Notes: generated by a model not told the origin, from the letters alone. A stretch of DNA of 64,000 bases from M3007 sp031373665 (GCA_031373665.1 JANMMZ010000110.1:1-64000), one strand, 5' to 3'. Shown: positions 9,424 to 18,681, counted from the first letter of the stretch. A program made the numbers and translations.

Positions 9424-10413
9424 TCAAATCTTGGCTTGTTCAGTTGCTGATCCGTAATTGCCCATTTTACTATATTTGTCTATCCTTTGGGTGATGCGCT
9501 CCTCGGGATCCATAGGCATGATCTTGGCTAATTCTGCCTTGATGTGTGCTTTTAAAGTATGTGCCATTTCTTCGGGAGCGTTGTGTGCCCCTCCCAATGG
9601 TTCTTTCAATATGTCATCAATTAATCCAAAACTGAGCATATTATCGGAATCTAATTTTAGTGCCTCTGCGGCAACTTCTTTATAATCCCAAGAGTGCCAA
9701 AGTATGGAAGAGCAAGACTCCGGTGAAATGACGGAATACCAAGTGTATTCGAGCATAAATACTTTATCGCCAAGCCCTATGCCCAATGCACCGCCCGAAG
9801 CACCTTCTCCTATAACATAACATAAAATGGGCACTTTCAATTGTGCCATCTCAAAAAGATTGCGCGCAATGGCCTCTGCCTGTCCATGTTGCTCGGCCTC
9901 CAAACCCGGATAAGCACCGGGTGTATCTATTAGTGTGACCACAGGAAACCCAAAACGCTCCGCCATCTTCATTAAGCGCAAAGCCTTGCGATAGCCCTCT
10001 GGATTGGCCATACCAAAGTTGCGATATTGGCGCATTTTGGTATTCACCCCCTTTTGGTGTCCGATAATCATCACGGTTTGTCCATCCAAAGTGCCTAATC
10101 CACCCACGATGGCGTGGTCGTCGCCAGCGTAGCGATCACCATGTAGTTCCACAAACTTATCGCACATGGTCGTTACATAGTATAAGGTGTAGGGGCGTTC
10201 AGGATGCCGCGATAGTTGCACCTTCTGCCAACCACTTAGGTTTTTAAATATCTCATGCCTTTTTTGGCCGATCTTGTTCTCCAACTCGCGCACCATGTCA
10301 GACACGTCTAACTCTCCTTTCTCACCGACATCTTTGAGTTTTTCTAGTTGCTCATAAAGGGCCTCAAGGGGTTTTTCAAAATCCATAAAGGTCATAGCCA
10401 TAACGTACTCCAA
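9424..10413 (-). CDS. accA: Acetyl-CoA carboxylase carboxyltransferase subunit alpha
   Basis: Alpha half of the carboxyltransferase that makes malonyl-CoA for fatty acid synthesis; works with AccD and biotinylated AccB. Visible family features are the N-terminal helical part (FEKPLEALYEQLEKL), HPERPYTLYYV, FVELHGDRYAGDDHAI, IDTPGAYPG, the oxyanion-hole segment GEGASGGALGIG and SVISPESCSSILW. The start at 10413 adds a few residues to the usual N-terminus; in-frame ATGs at 10401, 10395 and 10386 are alternatives, the last giving MDFEKPLEA. The gene heads the accA-DUF6913-dapA group. Confidence 0.95.
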   Translation of the reverse strand: MEYVMAMTFMDFEKPLEALYEQLEKLKDVGEKGELDVSDMVRELENKIGQKRHEIFKNLSGWQKVQLSRHPERPYTLYYVTTMCDKFVELHGDRYAGDDHAIVGGLGTLDGQTVMIIGHQKGVNTKMRQYRNFGMANPEGYRKALRLMKMAERFGFPVVTLIDTPGAYPGLEAEQHGQAEAIARNLFEMAQLKVPILCYVIGEGASGGALGIGLGDKVFMLEYTWYSVISPESCSSILWHSWDYKEVAAEALKLDSDNMLSFGLIDDILKEPLGGAHNAPEEMAHTLKAHIKAELAKIMPMDPEERITQRIDKYSKMGNYGSATEQAKI

Positions 10414-10472
10414 ATTTAAGTTTTGGATGAATTGAGTAGGTTCGATTTTTGGTTTTCATCTGGAAGCGGCGA

Positions 10473-10480
10473 CAAAGGTA
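10473..10480 (-). promoter_or_regulatory. Candidate -7 element upstream of accA
   Basis: Read on the minus strand this is TACCTTTG, a match to the Bacteroidota -7 consensus TAnnTTTG, 60 bp before the accA start. I see no TTG at the expected 19-21 bp further upstream, so the assignment rests on the -7 alone. Confidence 0.35.
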
Positions 10481-10536
10481 CTTTCTCTTGGTGAAATTAA
10501 GTGGTGAATTTTTTTTTTGATTTTTTTTTCAAAAAA

Positions 10537-10569
10537 TTTGGTGGAATGAATTCAGTGGTCGTATCTTTG
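10537..10569 (+). promoter_or_regulatory. Bacteroidota-type promoter of tRNA-Asp
   Basis: TTTG at 10537-10540 and TATCTTTG at 10562-10569 are separated by 21 bp, which fits the Bacteroidota primary sigma factor consensus. The tRNA-Asp gene begins 25 bp downstream. It is the best-matching promoter I see in the window. Confidence 0.6.
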
Positions 10570-10593
10570 CCCCGCTTTAGGAATAAAGCATCT

Positions 10594-10667
10594 GGATTGG
10601 TAGTTCAGTTGGTTAGAATGCCGCCCTGTCACGGCGGAGGTCGCGGGTTCGAGTCCCGTCCAGTCCG
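10594..10667 (+). tRNA. tRNA-Asp (GTC)
   Basis: The acceptor stem GGATTGG (10594-10600) pairs with CCAGTCC (10660-10666) with one T-G wobble. The anticodon stem CCGCC/GGCGG encloses the loop CTGTCAC with anticodon GTC at 10628-10630. The T arm is GCGGG-TTCGAGT-CCCGT. The discriminator base is G at 10667; CCA is not encoded (CAA follows). A clear promoter lies upstream and a terminator directly downstream. Confidence 0.95.
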
Positions 10668-10668
10668 C

Positions 10669-10702
10669 AAAAAGGTTTGAGCAATTGCTCAAGCCTTTTT
10701 TG
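10669..10702 (+). terminator. Rho-independent terminator of tRNA-Asp
   Basis: A near-perfect palindrome (AGGTTTGAGCAA / TTGCTCAAGCCT) begins right after the tRNA and is followed by a run of six T. With A residues on the other side it could also act on minus-strand transcripts. Confidence 0.75.
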
Positions 10703-10753
10703 TTTAATACCCCTTTCAAAGCCCTCTTTTTTGCACCCAATAATTATAGCATA

Positions 10754-11584
10754 ATGAATTTTAAACTGCTATTTCCCACTTTTCGCAATCGTTTTTTGTT
10801 TGTCAGGAGTCGCTTGGCTCATTATTATGGCCAATCATCAAGCCTTTCTATCGAAAGAGCATTGAACCTTGGTACTGGTGAAGGCGACTATGATCGCATG
10901 ATTGCTGGTTATGCTCAATCGTTGGTGGGGTGCGATGTCAACGAAGAAGATTTGGTGCATGCCCGTCGCTTAAACCAAGGCGTACTCAACCTGCACTACG
11001 AAACCAACGATGCCCTCAACCTAACCTATGCCGATCAAACTTTTGATCTAGTGGTCAGTTGCGAAGTGATAGAGCATGTCGGAAAACCCGACATTATGGT
11101 CAAAGAAATAGCAAGGGTTTTAAAACCTGGTGGACTGCTTATCATGACTTTTCCGAGCAGGGAATTCCCTTTTACCTACGACCCTGTCAACCGTATTTGG
11201 CAATGGATCAAGAAAGATACGGATCAAGAAAACCTCATTTCCCAAGGGGCTTATGCCTTTGGTCATGAATATTTGATCGGCTCAGCCGATTATAAAAAAT
11301 GGGCCGCCGATAGTGGCTTTGAAGTCCTTGAATTTCAAGGACTTAGCCGCCATTTTGTTGGTCTATTGGAAGTCTATTGGACAGGGATTGTTCAAAGTAT
11401 ATTTAAGAAAAACGCCCGCAATGTCACTTCCGACAAAGAAGGCGGGCTGACTGTAAGACCAACCTCTACCAAAGAACCTCTCCTCGGTAAAGTGACTGAC
11501 TTACTACTTTGGCTGGATCGCACTTTGTTTTCCTGGACTTCTAGGAGTGTGGGTAAAGGGGTGGTGTTGAGGCGGTTGGGGTAA
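10754..11584 (+). CDS. Class I SAM-dependent methyltransferase
   Basis: I take the ATG at 10754 (MNFKLLFPTFRN); the upstream part of the open frame runs through the tRNA terminator. The 276-residue product has the SAM-binding motif NLGTGEGDYDRMI (about residues 42-54), an acidic loop (GCDVNEEDL), a motif IV-like VVSCEVIEHVGKPD, and VLKPGGLLIMTFPS, all typical of Methyltransf_11/UbiE-like enzymes. The substrate cannot be read from the sequence. It ends one base before the convergent DUF1304 gene. Neighbours give no pathway hint. Confidence 0.75.
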   Translation: MNFKLLFPTFRNRFLFVRSRLAHYYGQSSSLSIERALNLGTGEGDYDRMIAGYAQSLVGCDVNEEDLVHARRLNQGVLNLHYETNDALNLTYADQTFDLVVSCEVIEHVGKPDIMVKEIARVLKPGGLLIMTFPSREFPFTYDPVNRIWQWIKKDTDQENLISQGAYAFGHEYLIGSADYKKWAADSGFEVLEFQGLSRHFVGLLEVYWTGIVQSIFKKNARNVTSDKEGGLTVRPTSTKEPLLGKVTDLLLWLDRTLFSWTSRSVGKGVVLRRLG

Positions 11585-11950
11585 TTACGCCAACAGCAAA
11601 AACACCAAAGCCAGAATAGCCGGCACCGATTGTACAAAAAAGATCTTTTTACTGGCGGTCATAGCACCATATATACCTGCTATGATGACACAACCCAAAA
11701 AGAAGGTTGCAATATTAGACTTCCATACAGGATCTGCAATGAAAAATGTCCAGATCAAACCAGCCGCCAGAAAACCATTGTATAAGCCCTGATTGGCGGC
11801 AAGTATTTTGGTAGGCTTGAACATATCATCGGGCAATGCACCTTTAAATACAACTTTTCCTCGGGTTTCCCAAGCAAACATTTCCATCCAAAGTATGTAA
11901 AGGTGTTCTACGGCCACTAAGCCGATAAGTATTTGTGAAATGGTGTGCAT
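11585..11950 (-). CDS. DUF1304 family membrane protein
   Basis: The 121-residue product matches the DUF1304 pattern: a first membrane helix with the HLYILWMEMFAWETRG motif, then ANQGLYNGFLAAGLIWTF, and four membrane segments in all (about 5-25, 50-70, 78-95, 102-120). The family consists of small inner-membrane proteins of unknown function. The gene is convergent with, and directly abuts, the methyltransferase gene. Confidence 0.85.
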   Translation of the reverse strand: MHTISQILIGLVAVEHLYILWMEMFAWETRGKVVFKGALPDDMFKPTKILAANQGLYNGFLAAGLIWTFFIADPVWKSNIATFFLGCVIIAGIYGAMTASKKIFFVQSVPAILALVFLLLA

Positions 11951-12165
11951 AAAAATTAAATTTATTTTTTATATGTATTGATCTAGTTTCTATCTAATAG
12001 GAGTGTGCCTCATTTAAAAACAAAGGGAAAAAGTGCTGCCAATTTTGGTACTCTTGTGTGCCTAAACTTAACGTACAAAAAGATGGCAATTGCTAAGTCA
12101 CAAAGATAATGATCTTGCTGAGAAATGTCAGAAAAAAAGCGAAATGCAGATTCAAATCAATTACT

Positions 12166-12173
12166 TACCTTTG
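12166..12173 (+). promoter_or_regulatory. Candidate -7 element upstream of the GH13 amylase gene
   Basis: TACCTTTG, a full match to TAnnTTTG, lies 25 bp before the start codon at 12199. No convincing TTG is seen at the expected distance upstream. Confidence 0.35.
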
Positions 12174-12198
12174 CTTCAAATTTTTTAAAAAATAATTT

Positions 12199-14109
12199 AT
12201 GATGAAAAGGATACTACTCATCTTCCTATGTATCAGTGGCTCACTGATTGTTGGTATTGCCCAAGCCCCTACCATTCAGCGCATAGACCCTACCAACTGG
12301 TGGGTAGGCATGAAAAACCCTGATCTCCAAATTTTGATTTATGGAGTCAATCTGAAAGGCAGCAGAGTGAATATCAAGTATCCGGGAGTAACCATCAAAC
12401 AGGTATATGAGGTCGAAAATCCTAATTATCTCTTTGTTGATCTTCACATTGCCCCAGATACCAAAGCGGGTATGTTCAATATAGAATTGAGTAAGCCACT
12501 GGGCGCAAAAAACACAAAAAAAGAAATCATTTCTGAAACTTCTTTGGTGATGCGGTCTTACGAATTGAAAGCACGCAACCAACGCCCTCAAGAAATTAAT
12601 GCTAAGGATTTCATTTATCTTTTGTTGCCCGATCGTTTTTCCAATGGTGATCCGACCAATGATAAGTTTGCTGATATGGCCGACCCCGAATCTGACCGCA
12701 AAAATCCTTTCCTGCGTCATGGCGGAGACCTACAAGGCGTTATTAATCACCTAGATTATTTTGTTGATATGGGTGTGACCACCCTTTGGCTCAACCCCGT
12801 TGTAGAAAACGACCAGCCCCAAACCAATGAAGGCGGTGCCATGCGCTCGGCATATCATGGGTATGGTTTTACCGATCATTACAATGTAGATCGCCGCTTG
12901 GGTGGCAATCAAGCCTATAAGCGCATGATAGAGGCCGCACACAGCAAAGGGCTTAAAGTCATGCAAGATGCAGTATATAACCATGCAGGTATCAATCACT
13001 GGACTATCCGCGATATGCCCATGAAAAATTGGCTCAACCAATGGGACAGCTATACCAATACCTCCTACCGTGATGATGCCGTCATGGATATTGTAAATGG
13101 CAATAAAAGCGATTTTGATATACACCAAAGTGGGTGGTTTGTACCGTTTTTGCCAGATCTTAATCATCACAATCCCTTTGTAGTCAATTATTTAATACAA
13201 CATGCCCTTTGGACGGTCGAGTATTTTGGTGTGGATGGATGGCGCATTGACACTTACCAGTACAATGACCTTGACTTTATGAATCGCTGCAACGATGCCC
13301 TCTTGGCAGAGTATCCAAAGATGTACCTCACAGGCGAAAATGCTGTACACAACATCGTAAGCCAAGCCTATTTCGTCCGCAATAATCTGTATATTCCTTA
13401 CAAAAGCACCCTCCCATCACCCAATGATTTTGTACTCTACGATGCCATCAATGCCGCCATCAATGAACCCTGTGATTGGGGTACTGGATTCAACCGATTG
13501 TATGGCACTTTGGCACTGGATTTTATGTATCAAGACCCCTCTTTGAACATGACTTTTTTGGACAATCACGACCAAAATCGCTTTTTCTCAATTATAGGTG
13601 AAGATATGAAAAAGTATAAACTCGGGGTCACTTTTCTACTAACCTCTCGTGGCGTACCACAACTATATTATGGGACAGAGGTATTGATGAAAAATTATAA
13701 GAACCCTTCTGATGCCGAGGTGCGCCAAGATTTCCCCGGTGGCTGGGATGGTGATGCTCAAAATAAATTTTTGGCCTCTGGGAGAACCGCCCAAGAAAAT
13801 GAAGCCTATGACTTTACTAAAAAATTAGGTAACTATCGGAAAAACACGCCCGCGCTCCAAACTGGTAAACTGACCCAATATATGCCCCAAAATGGAATTT
13901 ATGTGTATTTTAGGCACAATGAACAAAAAACAGTCATGGTCATCATGAGCCAAAATCCCAAAGATCAGGATTTGGCTACTAAGCGTTTTTCGGAGTGTAT
14001 GGTACAGTTTACAAAAGGGAAGAGTATTCTTGATGATAAAACACTCAACAATTTGAGCAATATTGCTGTACCAGCTATGTCGGTTCAAGTGATAGAACTT
14101 TCTAATTAA
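12199..14109 (+). CDS. Secreted GH13 cyclomaltodextrinase/neopullulanase-type enzyme
   Basis: Probable alpha-glucan hydrolase acting on starch or maltodextrins. The 636-residue product has a signal peptide (residues 1-22, IAQA), an N-terminal Ig-like cyclomaltodextrinase domain (about 24-120), and a GH13 barrel with DAVYNH (257-262), GWRID with nucleophile Asp351, TGEN with acid/base Glu380 and FLDNHDQ with Asp458. A C-terminal beta domain follows from about 540. The architecture resembles SusA and related Bacteroidota periplasmic neopullulanases. No transporter or regulator genes of a sus locus are adjacent; it stands alone between DUF1304 and ubiA. Confidence 0.9.
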   Translation: MMKRILLIFLCISGSLIVGIAQAPTIQRIDPTNWWVGMKNPDLQILIYGVNLKGSRVNIKYPGVTIKQVYEVENPNYLFVDLHIAPDTKAGMFNIELSKPLGAKNTKKEIISETSLVMRSYELKARNQRPQEINAKDFIYLLLPDRFSNGDPTNDKFADMADPESDRKNPFLRHGGDLQGVINHLDYFVDMGVTTLWLNPVVENDQPQTNEGGAMRSAYHGYGFTDHYNVDRRLGGNQAYKRMIEAAHSKGLKVMQDAVYNHAGINHWTIRDMPMKNWLNQWDSYTNTSYRDDAVMDIVNGNKSDFDIHQSGWFVPFLPDLNHHNPFVVNYLIQHALWTVEYFGVDGWRIDTYQYNDLDFMNRCNDALLAEYPKMYLTGENAVHNIVSQAYFVRNNLYIPYKSTLPSPNDFVLYDAINAAINEPCDWGTGFNRLYGTLALDFMYQDPSLNMTFLDNHDQNRFFSIIGEDMKKYKLGVTFLLTSRGVPQLYYGTEVLMKNYKNPSDAEVRQDFPGGWDGDAQNKFLASGRTAQENEAYDFTKKLGNYRKNTPALQTGKLTQYMPQNGIYVYFRHNEQKTVMVIMSQNPKDQDLATKRFSECMVQFTKGKSILDDKTLNNLSNIAVPAMSVQVIELSN

Positions 14110-14145
14110 TTGGGTAATGGGAAAACTACAAGTGGTTGTTTTGAT

Positions 14146-15012
14146 TTATGTAAATAAATCAAATATAACCAGACTACCAAAAAAAAGGCTCGCGATCCCA
14201 TTGGTTGTAAAAAAAGCCATATTTACACGGCTCAGGTCGTCGGCTTTCACCAACCGATGCTGATAACCCAATAAAAGTAGAAAAACCCCCGTACCGATCC
14301 AGAGCAGCCACCCTACTTCAGGCAAAGTGGAGTAACACAACCGTGCTGCCGCCACCATCAGGACTGCTGTGCCGAGGTGTAGCCACTCTGACACTTTGAG
14401 TGCACGCGCCCTACCGAGATAAGAAGGTATAGAGTGCAGCCCCTGAGAGCGATCAAATTCTGCATCCTGCAAGGCATAAATAATATCGAAACCTGCCACC
14501 CAAAGCATCATGGCCATTCCATAACAAACAGGTATCCAATGGAAATAACCCGTCACGGCCAAAAATGCGCCCACAGGTGCAAGCCCAAGCCCCACCCCAA
14601 GTATCAAGTGGCATAAAGCCGTGAATCGCTTGGTGTAACTGTAACCCAATATGACCGCTAAAGCCACAGGTGAAAGCCAAAAGCACAACCGATTGATAAA
14701 AAAAGCGGAACTCATGAAGGCGATCATATTCAGGATCACAAAACCTAGAGCAGCCTTAGGAGAGATGACCCCCGCAGGAATCTCCCGCACCTGCGTGCGA
14801 GGATTGGAGGCATCAATATCGCGATCCAAATAACGATTGAATGCCATAGCCGCTGTTCGAGCAAATACCATGCACAGTAGTACAAGCATTAGTTTTTGAA
14901 GGCTAACGCCCTCACCCTGCATTTTTGTGGCCAAGAAAAAGCCCACCAATGCAAAGGGCATCGCAAAGATGGTGTGGCTAAATTTCACCAAAGACAAATA
15001 GTTTTTCATCAT
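14146..15012 (-). CDS. UbiA family polyprenyltransferase (quinone biosynthesis)
   Basis: Integral membrane enzyme that transfers a polyprenyl chain to an aromatic ring. Both Asp-rich motifs are visible: NRYLDRDIDASNPRT (about 59-73) and DAEFDRSQGLHSIP (about 183-196), with about eight membrane segments over 288 residues. It resembles the branch that holds 4-hydroxybenzoate prenyltransferase and MqnP of the futalosine menaquinone route; I cannot decide between the two from sequence alone. Menaquinone synthesis is more likely in a Bacteroidota. The gene ends close to the 3' end of the GH13 gene, convergently. Confidence 0.85.
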   Translation of the reverse strand: MMKNYLSLVKFSHTIFAMPFALVGFFLATKMQGEGVSLQKLMLVLLCMVFARTAAMAFNRYLDRDIDASNPRTQVREIPAGVISPKAALGFVILNMIAFMSSAFFINRLCFWLSPVALAVILGYSYTKRFTALCHLILGVGLGLAPVGAFLAVTGYFHWIPVCYGMAMMLWVAGFDIIYALQDAEFDRSQGLHSIPSYLGRARALKVSEWLHLGTAVLMVAAARLCYSTLPEVGWLLWIGTGVFLLLLGYQHRLVKADDLSRVNMAFFTTNGIASLFFGSLVIFDLFT

Positions 15013-15052
15013 TGGGCAAATGTATGGATTATTCCTTTATCATTTGTGGGCT

Positions 15053-17506
15053 TTATTCCATAAAATAAACCCCACCTTTCACAGTTTTAAATTCTATAAT
15101 CCCATTCGCCAAATTTTTGACTTCAACGATCTGTCCATTGCTGCTGATCTTTACATTAGGTTTAGATTCAAGCCTACAAACTCCGCCTGCTTTTGAGGTT
15201 ATTTTCAATTGCGTAATTTGCTGTCCCTGCCATGAATAGACCAATTCAAAAGCCCCCCTTGCACAAACGCCGCTGAACGTACCTGTTTGCCATTCATTTG
15301 GCAAAGCAGGCAATAATTTTATGAACCCATCATGCGATTGTAGGAGCATTTCCGTAATGGCGGCAGTGACACCAAAGGTGCCATCCACCTGAAGTGAATT
15401 GCCACACAAGGCAAATAAGGAAAGGCAACTTTGATCTTTGATATAACCTTTGTAAATTTTGTTCGACCGATTGCCATCGTTTAGTCTCGCCCATAAAGCC
15501 ATTTTCCATGCCCTTGAAAAACCCGTGGAAGCATCCCCTCTTTCTTCCAACACTTTTTTATAGGCTTCGATCAAAGCAGGAGTCCTTTTTTCATATAAAA
15601 TTTTGCCGGGGTACAAGCCGTACAGGTGCGAAAAATGGCGATGGTTTTCTTCCAAGGATTTCCAATCATCTGCCCATTCTTGCAAAGAACCATCCCGGCC
15701 AATTTGTGGCGGCACCAACTGCGTTCTTGCTGCTTTTACTTGCCGCACTAAATTGTTGTTGATGCTCAAAATAGTGGACGCTTCTATAAAATATCCAAAC
15801 AAGTCATAAAGTATCTGCATGTCAATGGAAGAGCCTGCGCAAATGGTTGTTCCTTCCCGAAAACTAGCGGTCACTTCATCAAAATAAGGTTTGTTGCCCC
15901 CGCCATCCGGAAAATTTTCGGGCGAAGTGGAAGGGTTGGTGACCAACCATTTCCCATTGGGGTGTGGCTTTAGAAAATCAATAAAGAATTGAACAGAACC
16001 CTCCATCAATGGATAGGTTTCTTTCAAAAAAGTGGCATCTTGCGTATATTGATAGTGCTCCCAAATGTGGGTGCAAAGCCAAGCACCTCCTACCGTGAAA
16101 GTACCCCAAGTTGGGCCATCCATCGGTGCGGCGACGCGCCAAAGATCCGTATTTTGATGGAAGACCCAGCCTCTTGCCCCATAATGCTCTCGGGCAACTT
16201 GTGTGCCTTGGTCGGTCAATTCTTTTACCATACGGACTAATGGCTCGGCGCATTCAGAAAGGTTGCTGCTTTCCACAGGCCAATAATTCATCTCTGTATT
16301 GATATTGGTGGTATATTTTGAATCCCATGATGGGTTCATGTCATCGTTCCAAATACCCTGCAAATTGGCTGGCTGTGTGCCTGAGCGGGAAGCAGCGATC
16401 ATCAAATACCTACCGAAATTATAGCTCAAGGCCGTCAAAGCGGGGTCGGGGCTTATCTGGATTTTTAGAACCCGTTCAGGCGTGGGGAGCATGGAGTTTT
16501 CGGTAACTGGCAAGGTCAAAGAAACCCGGTCAAAATACTTTTTATAATCAACCAAGGCCGCATCCAATACTGTTTTATAGGATTTGCCTGCCACTTGCTT
16601 AAAATATTTATCCACCCTTTGGTGTTGATCGGCACTTACATCCTTATAATTCACAAAATTGGTGGCTGCCGCAAAGTATAAAGTAACGGCATTTGCATTT
16701 TCAATGATTAGATCAACGCCATCCGTTTTCATGGTGCCGCCTTCGGGAACGGCTTTAATCCGCGCTTCATACCGCAATTTTCCTTCCACGCCCATATAAT
16801 CCGTGGATTTTCCAGTCAGTACCAAGCCATCTGTACCATAAGCATCCATCTTAAAATAGTCCGTTCCGTAATTGGAGTGGGCTTGGTTTCTTACGCCCCG
16901 CAAATTGGCTTTAAAGGATATGCTGTTGGGTCGGTCGGCCGTTATCCGCACAACGATGACTTGGTCAGGTACAGAAGCAAACACATCCCGCTGATAGGTG
17001 ACACCATTTGATTTGTACGAAACACTGGTGATGCCATTTTCTAAATTCAGCCAGCGTTTGTAATCGTTGATTGAATCTTGGTTGTTAAAAAACAAATGCA
17101 AATTGGCAAGGCTCTGGTATTTTTGTTGCTCTATGGGATAGCCCATCAAGTGCCGCCCGTACAAATTGTGCGCCTCCAAATATTTTTCTGTAAAAACCAA
17201 TCGTTGGATTTCTGGCAATACCTTATAACCACCTTTCACGACGGTTGAATAGGGGCCGCCTGACCAATATGTATCTTCATTGAGTTGAATCCTTTCTTCA
17301 CCATAGTTACCAAAAACCATTGCTCCTAGCCTGCCATTTCCAACTGGCAAGGCTTCACTCCACTTTTGGGCGGGCGTTTGATACCAACTCACCGTAGCAG
17401 GGTTAAAAGATTTTGCGATGATTTTGTCAACAAAATTGTCGTTCTGGGCAGTGGCCCAAAACGTGGAAAGCAGCGCAATAGGTAGAAGTAGAACTTTATA
17501 TGACAT
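15053..17506 (-). CDS. GH95 alpha-L-fucosidase (or alpha-L-galactosidase)
   Basis: Probably hydrolyses terminal alpha-1,2-linked fucose by the inverting mechanism. The 817-residue product has a signal peptide (1-20, WATAQ) and the family's N-terminal beta domain with EALPVGNGRLGAMVFG and NEDTYWSGGP. The catalytic pieces can be placed: Asn401 and Asn403 (TNINTEMNYW), Glu530 (SPENF) and Asp708 (VDGTFG), which correspond by pattern to Asn421/Asn423, Glu566 and Asp766 of the Bifidobacterium enzyme. No T9SS domain is seen, so it is likely periplasmic. Upstream is a 322-bp intergenic region with tandem direct repeats. Confidence 0.93.
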   Translation of the reverse strand: MSYKVLLLPIALLSTFWATAQNDNFVDKIIAKSFNPATVSWYQTPAQKWSEALPVGNGRLGAMVFGNYGEERIQLNEDTYWSGGPYSTVVKGGYKVLPEIQRLVFTEKYLEAHNLYGRHLMGYPIEQQKYQSLANLHLFFNNQDSINDYKRWLNLENGITSVSYKSNGVTYQRDVFASVPDQVIVVRITADRPNSISFKANLRGVRNQAHSNYGTDYFKMDAYGTDGLVLTGKSTDYMGVEGKLRYEARIKAVPEGGTMKTDGVDLIIENANAVTLYFAAATNFVNYKDVSADQHQRVDKYFKQVAGKSYKTVLDAALVDYKKYFDRVSLTLPVTENSMLPTPERVLKIQISPDPALTALSYNFGRYLMIAASRSGTQPANLQGIWNDDMNPSWDSKYTTNINTEMNYWPVESSNLSECAEPLVRMVKELTDQGTQVAREHYGARGWVFHQNTDLWRVAAPMDGPTWGTFTVGGAWLCTHIWEHYQYTQDATFLKETYPLMEGSVQFFIDFLKPHPNGKWLVTNPSTSPENFPDGGGNKPYFDEVTASFREGTTICAGSSIDMQILYDLFGYFIEASTILSINNNLVRQVKAARTQLVPPQIGRDGSLQEWADDWKSLEENHRHFSHLYGLYPGKILYEKRTPALIEAYKKVLEERGDASTGFSRAWKMALWARLNDGNRSNKIYKGYIKDQSCLSLFALCGNSLQVDGTFGVTAAITEMLLQSHDGFIKLLPALPNEWQTGTFSGVCARGAFELVYSWQGQQITQLKITSKAGGVCRLESKPNVKISSNGQIVEVKNLANGIIEFKTVKGGVYFME

Positions 17507-17699
17507 AGAAATTATTTTATATGTTTTGCTTGTTGGTTTCCATATTTTAAAACCGTTTCAAATCCTTGCGTGCGTAAAAACGCCCCAAGGATTTTCTTGC
17601 TCCAAAGTTCTAGTATTTTCTCCTAAACCGCCTAACGAAAGTACAATTTATTTATATTTTTCTAAATTGCCGACCAATCCATTGGCACATATTTACTAA

Positions 17700-17738
17700 T
17701 TCATACCACTGGTTGAATACTTCATACCACTCGTTGAA
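17700..17738 (+). repeat. Tandem 18-bp direct repeat with 21-bp period, likely activator site
   Basis: TTCATACCACTGGTTGAA (17700-17717) is repeated as TTCATACCACTCGTTGAA (17721-17738), one mismatch in 18. The 21-bp period puts both copies on the same face of the helix, as is usual for AraC-type activators that bind as direct repeats. The array ends four bases before the TTTG of the candidate promoter for the gene at 17829, a typical activator position. The regulator is not in the window. Confidence 0.6.
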
Positions 17739-17742
17739 ATGA

Positions 17743-17775
17743 TTTGCATCCCCCTCGGTACTGCCCCCACCTTTG
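17743..17775 (+). promoter_or_regulatory. Candidate promoter of the fatty acid hydroxylase gene
   Basis: TTTG at 17743-17746, a 21-bp spacer, then CACCTTTG at 17768-17775 (one mismatch to TAnnTTTG). The imperfect -7 fits a promoter that needs an activator, and the direct repeats lie right upstream. Confidence 0.4.
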
Positions 17776-17828
17776 TGTCATCAAGGGAACAAAATACCGT
17801 TCTTTTCACACTTTAAAATCTTAAAACT

Positions 17829-18626
17829 ATGCAACCTTTTATTGAGGATATTGGCCGTCAATACGGCGTTTTCCCTGCTTGGGTATTGATGTTCTTGGTC
17901 ATCTTTTTGCGCTATATGATTTTGGCTACCATCTTTTATGGTATCTTTTACGTCCTATTCCGCAATCGGTTTTTTGGGATCAAAATCCAACAAAAATACC
18001 CTAAAGCCGCCGATATTACCCGTGAAATAGGGTACTCCATTACGACGGCTGCCATTTTCGCATCTATGGCATTTGGGGTATATTACCTTCGTAAAATGGG
18101 CTACGGAAGCCTTTATTTCAATATTTCGGACTACGGATGGGGCTATTTTTTGTTCTCTTTGGTCTTTGTAGTCGTCCTGCATGATGCATATTTCTACTGG
18201 ACTCATCGCATGATGCACCATCCCAAACTCTTCAAGCATTTCCATCGGGTACACCACTTGTCGAACAACCCTTCTCCATTTACCTCACTGTCTTTTCACC
18301 CATTGGAGTCTGTGATAGAGTTTGGTATTATTCCAGTATTAGCATTGATATTTCCAATGCACATAGGCGCCTTGGCTTTTTTCACCGTGTGGTCCACCTT
18401 TTTCAATGTGTTCGGACATACAGGCTATGAGTTTGCACCCAAAGGTGCTACCACCCACCCCATTTATAAGTGGTTAAGTACACCTACCCACCACAACATG
18501 CATCACCAGCAGGCCAACTACAATTTTAGCCTTTATTTCAACTGGTGGGATCGGTGGATGGGAACCAATAATCCAAGGTATGAAGAAGTATTTGAAGCCA
18601 TAAAAAATAGGGAAGCCGTTAATTAG
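17829..18626 (+). CDS. Fatty acid hydroxylase / sterol desaturase superfamily protein
   Basis: Membrane di-iron enzyme of the superfamily that hydroxylates or desaturates lipids. The histidine motifs are all present: HDAYFYWTHRMMHH, HRVHH, HTGYE and TPTHHNMHH, with four to five membrane segments before and between them (265 aa). The substrate cannot be told; sterol desaturase-like enzymes in Bacteroidota often act on fatty acids or hydroxylated lipids. The gene is divergent from the GH95 gene and probably uses the promoter at 17743-17775. The small secreted protein gene at 18682 follows by 55 bp. Confidence 0.88.
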   Translation: MQPFIEDIGRQYGVFPAWVLMFLVIFLRYMILATIFYGIFYVLFRNRFFGIKIQQKYPKAADITREIGYSITTAAIFASMAFGVYYLRKMGYGSLYFNISDYGWGYFLFSLVFVVVLHDAYFYWTHRMMHHPKLFKHFHRVHHLSNNPSPFTSLSFHPLESVIEFGIIPVLALIFPMHIGALAFFTVWSTFFNVFGHTGYEFAPKGATTHPIYKWLSTPTHHNMHHQQANYNFSLYFNWWDRWMGTNNPRYEEVFEAIKNREAVN

Positions 18627-18681
18627 CCCTGCCTGAAGGGGGGGAACAACGCCACCATTATTTATCATTAATTAAAACAGT

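Larger units (their letters stand above)
17507..17828. other. Divergent regulatory interval between GH95 and the hydroxylase gene
   Basis: No gene is seen here. It holds the upstream regions of two divergent genes, the tandem direct repeat at 17700-17738 and the candidate plus-strand promoter at 17743-17775. On the minus strand a weak -7-like TACTTTCG occurs near 17636-17643 and could belong to the GH95 gene. Confidence 0.5.

Noticed and set aside
2500..17506. A starch/fucose polysaccharide utilisation locus
   Set aside because: Two GH13 enzymes and a GH95 are present, but no SusC/SusD pair or HTCS/ECF regulator lies near them, and they are separated by housekeeping genes.
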